The position numbers were made by a program, and so were the translations under genes. A DNA stretch of 10,273 nucleotides, taken from JAEUIA01 sp034440255 (GTDB lineage Bacteria; Planctomycetota; UBA1135; GCA-002686595). The notes under the pieces are model-generated. The model was not told the DNA's origin. It made no database searches and worked only from the letters and a program-made list of their open reading frames with translations. The DNA lies in NCBI GenBank assembly GCA_034440255.1, contig JAWXBU010000182.1, forward strand, positions 1 to 10,273, written 5' to 3'. Positions 6,565 through 10,273 of the stretch are shown one piece after another. Each line of letters begins with the position of its first letter. Position 1 is the stretch's first letter.

Positions 6565-7444
6565 AACGCTTCGGGCGCGGCTCGACGTCGTCCTCACCGA
6601 AGGGGCGCTCAGGCTCGGGCTCGTCGCCGTCCGGTCTCTTGCCGCGATCGAAGAGCTCACGTTCTTCCAGGTTGCTGATGCCCGTGACCGGTGCGTCGAA
6701 ACTGTGACCCAAGTACACCTCGCGCACGCGCGGATCGGCGATCAGTTCGCTCGAGCTGCCTTCGCGCAAGATGCGGCCTTCGTGGATGATCGACGCACGA
6801 TCGGTCAGCTGCAGCGTCTCGCGCACGTTGTGGTCCGTGATGAGGATGCCGAGATCGCGATCGCGCATCTGACGCACGAGGCCTTGGATTTCCTCCACGT
6901 TGATCGGATCGACGCCGGCGAACGGTTCGTCGAGCAACAAGATCGTGGGCCGCGTCGCCAGCGCGCGCGACAACTCGAGCCGCCGTCTTTCACCGCCCGA
7001 CAACGTCTCGGCGATGTTGTTCGCCAGGTGCGTCAACTCGAGATCAGCCATCAAGCGCTCGGCTTCGTGCATGCGCTCGCGGCGACGCAGCGGCATCGCT
7101 TCGAGCACCGCGAGCAGATTGTCCTTCACGCTCATGCGGCGAAAAATGCTCGGTTCCTGCGGCAGATAGCCCATGCCGAGCCGCGCGCGCTTGTACATCG
7201 GGAGCGTCGAGCACTCCTCACCGTTCAAGTGCACCTCGCCCGCGTCCGGCTTCACCAGCCCGACCGTCATGCGAAAGACCGTCGTCTTGCCCGCGCCGTT
7301 CGGACCGAGCAAACCCACGATTTCTCCGGCGAAAATGCGAAAGTGAACGCCGTCCACGACGCGTCCACGACCCTTGTAGGACTTCACCAGCCCGCGCGCT
7401 TCGAGCAGGAGATCGCCGCGTTTTTTCGCGTTCAGCAGGACCAT
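6563..7444 (-). CDS. lptB: LPS export ABC transporter ATP-binding protein LptB, with a charged C-terminal extension
   Basis: This 293-residue protein is the cytoplasmic ATPase of the LptB2FGC complex, which extracts lipopolysaccharide from the inner membrane. Motifs are complete: Walker A GPNGAGKTT (47-55), Q-loop YLPQEPSIFRRM (93-104), signature LSGGERRR (148-155), Walker B ILLLDEPFAGVDP (168-180) and the switch histidine in ITDHNVRE (202-209). The segments ADPRVREVYLG (236-246) and YLPQEPSIFR are typical of LptB rather than of the related amino-acid transporter ATPases. Known LptB proteins stop shortly after YLG. Here about 45 further residues follow, rich in D, E, R, K and P. The usual neighbours lptA, lptC, rpoN and hpf are not adjacent. 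TAGAGT ends 8 nt before the ATG and could be a -10 box. Confidence 0.92.
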   Translation of the reverse strand: MVLLNAKKRGDLLLEARGLVKSYKGRGRVVDGVHFRIFAGEIVGLLGPNGAGKTTVFRMTVGLVKPDAGEVHLNGEECSTLPMYKRARLGMGYLPQEPSIFRRMSVKDNLLAVLEAMPLRRRERMHEAERLMADLELTHLANNIAETLSGGERRRLELSRALATRPTILLLDEPFAGVDPINVEEIQGLVRQMRDRDLGILITDHNVRETLQLTDRASIIHEGRILREGSSSELIADPRVREVYLGHSFDAPVTGISNLEERELFDRGKRPDGDEPEPERPFGEDDVEPRPKR

Positions 7445-7572
7445 GGGTGGGGACTCTAAACCTTCGGCACACGCCAGGCTCGACTAGGCCCACGAAGGTG
7501 GTCGTGTCGCGGGGAAAAGGGGGCTCTGTTTCGGGCTCCAGATGCGACTTCGAAGGTGTGGAGAACTTGGGG

Positions 7573-7600
7573 ATAGTGCGGTGGACCCCATGACCGTCAA
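7573..7600 (-). promoter_or_regulatory. Candidate sigma-70-like promoter for lptB
   Basis: On the minus strand, TTGACG (7600-7595, five of six bases of the -35 consensus) is followed after 16 bp by CACTAT (7578-7573, three of six of the -10 consensus). Transcription would start near 7566 and give a leader of about 120 nt before lptB. The -10 is poor, and the competing TAGAGT at 7458-7453 is closer to the gene. Confidence 0.25.
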
Positions 7601-7829
7601 GCAACTTTCAAAGAGTTCCTGAGTGCATGCGGACCGGATCTCGCGAAGAGTTGCAGTTTCTGCAAAGCGGATTGCTGCTGCAAGTGCGCCAGCAAGGATG
7701 GCTTAGGACGGTACCACACGATCTTGACCTGATCTCCGTGGACGGCTCACCGAGTGGCTGATCTCTGGACCGATCGGTCGCAGGGCACATTCCGAGCGTG
7801 ATTGGCTCGCGAGGCAGTGTGGACAACTT

Positions 7830-7850
7830 GGAAGCCCAGAAGGGGCTCCC
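7830..7850 (-). terminator. Possible terminator hairpin of lepB
   Basis: Read on the minus strand, GGGAGCCC (7850-7843) pairs with GGGCTTCC (7837-7830) over 8 bp with one G-U, closing a 5-nt loop. It begins 11 bp after the lepB stop codon. The following bases are AAGTTGTCC, so there is no U-tract and the call rests on position and the stem. Confidence 0.35.
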
Positions 7851-7872
7851 AGCGGATCCGATCAGCGGATCC
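7850..7872 (+). repeat. 10-bp direct repeat across the lepB stop codon
   Basis: CAGCGGATCC occurs at 7850-7859 and again at 7863-7872, with GAT between, so the period is 13 bp. The right copy encodes the last residues of LepB and its stop codon; the left copy is just outside. It marks the boundary with the low-CpG block and could be a slippage duplication or an insertion scar. Confidence 0.5.
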
Positions 7873-9313
7873 AGCGCAGCCGGGTGACCTTCGGAACCTG
7901 CGGATTGTTCCAGTCCCCGGGCCAAATCCAGGTCAGCGGCCAGAACACGATCACGGCGCGACCCGTGATCAGATTGCGCGGCACGAACGAAGCTGCCGTG
8001 CGCTGTCCCTCGGTCGCCGAACGTTCGGGGAAGTCGTGCAGCTCGCCCCACTCGTCGCGGAAGAAAATGAGTGAGCCGGCTGCGTCGGGAACGCGCTGCG
8101 GATTCGAGTTGGCGTAGTACTGACCGCGCACGTCGCGGCCTTCTGATCCGGGACCGGGCCAACTGTAGTGCGCGAACATCCACTCGCGACTGTCGTGCGA
8201 ATCGAGCGTGTTGTCGCCGAGCATGACGTAGTTGCCGAGCGGGATCTTGAAGTCGCGACCTTTGGTGCCGGGCGTGTAGTAGATGTCGCGATAGATCTCG
8301 ACGTCGTCGAAATCTGCGCCTTCGCCCTCGACGCGCAGGACGTACGACGCGGTTTGATCGGTCGCGCGCGGGATCTCGAGCGTCGCGACGATGTCGCCGT
8401 CGATCTCGAGTTGGAGCAGGTCGTCCATGTTTTGCGCGACGAACGAGATGTTCTTGCCAGCCGACAGTTTCCACGGTGCTGAGCCGCTCGCTTCGGTCGA
8501 ACCCGGCCACGGCTCGTTCCCGAGTGACGCCGTGATCTTCGCGCGCGCGTCCGCGGGCGCAGCCGGTCCGGGCAATTCGAACGTGTAGCGACGTGTGCCT
8601 TCCGACAATTCGACGACGACGCGCTTCGCACCGGGCAACGCCTCGACATTGCCAGTGACGCACAAATCACTGCACGCATTCAGACCCGGCGCACTGCGTG
8701 CACGCGTCAGTTTCGCGCCCATGTTCGACGGATAGCCGTCCGAATACATGTCGAGCACGGGGCCACCGTCGATGGGCAGACGCACAGCGCCGTCGCCGCG
8801 TGCCGCGATCTTGGCTCGGCCTTCGATCGTCCAACCTTTCGCGTCGCTGAGCGTTTTCCACGCCGCGTAACGCGCGTCGGCCGGATTGATGTGTTTCCAC
8901 ACTTCCAACTGAATCGGTCGCGTCCGGCGCAGAATCATCCAGTCACTCGCCTCGTCGGGCCGCGTCCACAAGTCGCCGCCGTCGATCCGGAAGTGCTCGC
9001 CCGGCATGCCGCAGATGCGCTTGATGAAGTTCTTCGAGCGATCGAGCGGGTACTTGAACACTGCGACTTCCCAACGCGCGGGATCGCGAAAGTGGTAACT
9101 CGCCTTGTCGACGATGATCCGGTCGAAGATCCCGGTGTCTTCGTTGCCGAGCAGCGTCGGCTGCATCGAGCCCGTCGGGATCTTGTACGCCTCGACGATG
9201 AAGTACTTGAGCATCACCGCCATGATGATGGCCATCGTCAGCGCTTCGATGTTCTCGCGGGACAGCGGATTGAAGCCTGCGCCCTGGGCCTTTTTGGTCT
9301 TGGCGGTCGTCAC
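7862..9313 (-). CDS. lepB: Signal peptidase I with a large periplasmic insertion
   Basis: This 483-residue membrane serine protease (family S26A) would cleave signal peptides from exported proteins. One membrane segment is visible at about 23-41, just before the catalytic box PTGSMQPTLLG (46-56) with nucleophile Ser49. The box KNFIKRICGMPGE (94-106) supplies the general base, Lys98 by alignment to E. coli LepB Lys146. The GDN box is GDNTLDSHDSREW (366-378). Between about 111 and 355 lies an insertion of about 245 residues that pushes the length well beyond E. coli LepB (324). Its C-terminal half alternates polar and hydrophobic residues like a beta domain, for example MDDLLQLEIDGDIVATLEIP (296-315). 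I recall similar insertions in planctomycete enzymes. Translation starts at GTG (9313); no good Shine-Dalgarno sequence is seen. The gene is divergent from the secreted-protein gene. Confidence 0.93.
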   Translation of the reverse strand: MTTAKTKKAQGAGFNPLSRENIEALTMAIIMAVMLKYFIVEAYKIPTGSMQPTLLGNEDTGIFDRIIVDKASYHFRDPARWEVAVFKYPLDRSKNFIKRICGMPGEHFRIDGGDLWTRPDEASDWMILRRTRPIQLEVWKHINPADARYAAWKTLSDAKGWTIEGRAKIAARGDGAVRLPIDGGPVLDMYSDGYPSNMGAKLTRARSAPGLNACSDLCVTGNVEALPGAKRVVVELSEGTRRYTFELPGPAAPADARAKITASLGNEPWPGSTEASGSAPWKLSAGKNISFVAQNMDDLLQLEIDGDIVATLEIPRATDQTASYVLRVEGEGADFDDVEIYRDIYYTPGTKGRDFKIPLGNYVMLGDNTLDSHDSREWMFAHYSWPGPGSEGRDVRGQYYANSNPQRVPDAAGSLIFFRDEWGELHDFPERSATEGQRTAASFVPRNLITGRAVIVFWPLTWIWPGDWNNPQVPKVTRLRWIR

Positions 9314-9358
9314 TGGGCGAAGAGCGTACGGGCGCAGCGCGGTTTCGCAATCGCCGAA

Positions 9359-9397
9359 CGGAATCGTTCGCTGTTTTGGTGGATCGAATCGATTCCG
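9359..9397. promoter_or_regulatory. Dyad and palindrome between lepB and the divergent secreted-protein gene
   Basis: CGGAATCG (9359-9366) and CGATTCCG (9390-9397) are perfect inverted copies. The right part belongs to a perfect 10-bp palindrome, GAATCGATTC (9386-9395). It lies roughly in the middle of the 155-bp divergent intergenic region, where an operator could act on both genes. Function is speculative. Confidence 0.3.
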
Positions 9398-9439
9398 AAG
9401 AGAGTTCGCTCCAGCGCGTACGCCTGCACGTTCGATGGG

Positions 9440-9460
9440 TAGACTCCGCCGCTCAAGGAG
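9440..9460 (+). promoter_or_regulatory. Possible -10 box and strong Shine-Dalgarno for the secreted-protein gene
   Basis: AAGGAG (9455-9460) lies 8 nt before the ATG at 9469, a near-ideal Shine-Dalgarno, and it decides that start. TAGACT (9440-9445, four of six consensus bases) is a possible -10 box. No matching -35 was found. Confidence 0.6.
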
Positions 9461-9468
9461 AAATCACG

Positions 9469-10273
9469 ATGATCACACTCGCCCCCCTCGCTCTCGCGCT
9501 GCTCGCACAAGCGGCACCCGTCACGACCGTTCCGGCCACGGCCGAGTCGTTCGTCCCCGCACACTCGTTCGCCGTACTGCGCGTGAAGTCGCTGGATCGA
9601 CTGAGCGAACTCGCCTTGCCTTTCCAGCGCATCGAGGACGAGCACGCACAACCGCTCGACGTGCTCGCGCAACTCGGCGGGATGTTCGGCGTACAAGCGC
9701 AGTGGGAGTTGATCGATCACACCCAGCCTTTCGTGTTCGCCGTGTCGAGCAGCAAGTTGAATCAGCCGGCTGCCTTCACCGTGATCGCGACAGCGAAGGA
9801 TGCAGCGGCGCTGGCCGCGGATCCGCAATGGAAACACAGTGGATGGACGTGCACGCAGCACAGCTCGTTCGTCACGATCACGACCGAACCGAGCGATGCG
9901 CTGCTCGCGCAGGATTCTCCGCTGCTCATGGGACTCGCCACGTCGGATGTCTCCGTACGCGTCGACGTCCAAGAGGTGATGGCACAGTTCGGCGAGGAAT
10001 TCCGACAAGGCGTTCAGTCGGGATTCGAAGGCGGATTGCCGTCAGCGTTGAACGACGAGCAATCGACGACGGCGCAAAGTGCTCTCGACGGCATGTTCGA
10101 CTTCGTCGATTCGATGGAGACGATCGGACTCACGCTGCACGGAGCGAGCGAGAGCATGCGCCTCGGATTCGAGATGTCCGGCCTGCCCGGCAGTTCGCTG
10201 ATCGACGTCGCCAAAGTCGATCCGAAACCCCTCGAAGCGCTCGCGCGCAGTATCGATCCGTCTGCTCCGATCG
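9469..10273 (+). CDS. Unrecognised secreted protein, N-terminal part (runs off the right edge)
   Basis: The frame is open from the ATG to the window end, giving 268 codons with no stop. The start is fixed by the strong AAGGAG. Residues 1 to about 16 (MITLAPLALALLAQA) look like a short signal peptide with a plausible AQA cleavage site, although the N-region lacks a lysine or arginine. The mature start, ESFVPAHSFAVLRVKSLDRL (26-45), resembles the opening of exported planctomycete proteins in the loose DUF3352-like group, but this is only a resemblance. The remainder is soluble and lacks motifs I recognise; the mature part has one cysteine so far. It is divergent from lepB. The function is unknown. 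Confidence 0.75.
   Translation, partial: MITLAPLALALLAQAAPVTTVPATAESFVPAHSFAVLRVKSLDRLSELALPFQRIEDEHAQPLDVLAQLGGMFGVQAQWELIDHTQPFVFAVSSSKLNQPAAFTVIATAKDAAALAADPQWKHSGWTCTQHSSFVTITTEPSDALLAQDSPLLMGLATSDVSVRVDVQEVMAQFGEEFRQGVQSGFEGGLPSALNDEQSTTAQSALDGMFDFVDSMETIGLTLHGASESMRLGFEMSGLPGSSLIDVAKVDPKPLEALARSIDPSAPI

Larger units (their letters stand above)
7445..7861. other. 417-bp non-coding gap between lptB and lepB, with a low-CpG right half
   Basis: No gene can be supported here. From 7445 to about 7600 the composition resembles the flanks. It includes GCCAGGCTCGA (7473-7483), identical over 11 bases to the inverted repeat arm at 3271-3281. From 7601 to 7860 I count 20 CpG in 260 bp, against about 10 in 60 bp within lepB (8161-8220). 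A minus-strand open frame at 7597-7746 has 49 codons and no ATG. It includes the segment KIVWYRPKPSLLAHLQQQS and looks protein-like, but I do not recognise it. It could be the tail of a decayed gene or insertion element, or chance. On the plus strand, 7627-7761 is an open frame of 44 codons, also unrecognised. Confidence 0.5.

Noticed and set aside
7627..7761. 44-codon plus-strand open frame with ATG
   Set aside because: It has no ribosome binding site and no recognisable similarity, and it lies opposite another equally unconvincing frame.
7445..7861. tRNA or structured RNA in the lptB-lepB gap
   Set aside because: I found no T-loop consensus with matching acceptor stem and no strong long-range pairing beyond the lepB terminator-like hairpin.
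7608..8663. 351-codon minus-strand open frame overlapping the lepB region
   Set aside because: Most of it is an out-of-frame shadow of lepB, with an arginine-rich translation.

Overview
The window looks like an ordinary chromosomal stretch of a GC-rich, diderm bacterium, most likely a planctomycete. The evidence is an LptB-type ATPase (which implies lipopolysaccharide export), an unusually large signal peptidase I with a roughly 245-residue insertion of the sort I associate with Planctomycetota, and the general gene style. The phylum is an inference; no rRNA or marker gene is present. I see no phage, CRISPR array, tRNA or intact insertion sequence, and no convincing undescribed multi-gene system.

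Layout, left to right. (1) 97-2361 minus: a two-domain flavoprotein that fuses an FAD aromatic-acyl-CoA monooxygenase to an old-yellow-enzyme reductase (2-aminobenzoyl-CoA monooxygenase/reductase or salicylyl-CoA 5-hydroxylase family). (2) 2402-3193 plus: xdhC, divergent from it across only 40 bp. (3) 3194-3295: a convergent gap almost filled by a large imperfect inverted repeat. (4) 3296-6111 minus: etfB, etfA, a pterin-4a-carbinolamine dehydratase and yceH, all reading leftwards. The first three are tightly packed; yceH may have its own promoter. (5) 6257-6526 plus: a small DUF2007 protein, which meets lptB (6563-7444 minus) tail to tail over a GC hairpin. (6) 7445-7861: a 417-bp gap with no gene I can support. 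Its right-hand 260 bp are clearly poorer in CpG than the flanks. (7) 7862-9313 minus: lepB, with the large insertion. (8) 9469 to the right edge, plus: the start of an unrecognised secreted protein, the only gene here with a textbook Shine-Dalgarno sequence.

Functionally, the left part is redox metabolism: a flavoprotein for aromatic CoA thioesters, a molybdenum-cofactor chaperone without its enzyme nearby, and the electron-transfer flavoprotein pair. The right part is envelope biogenesis: the LPS transport ATPase, the signal peptidase and an exported protein. The most useful points for follow-up are the LepB insertion, the inverted repeat whose outer motif recurs past the end of the first gene, the low-CpG block beside lepB, and -10-like boxes placed very close to several start codons.
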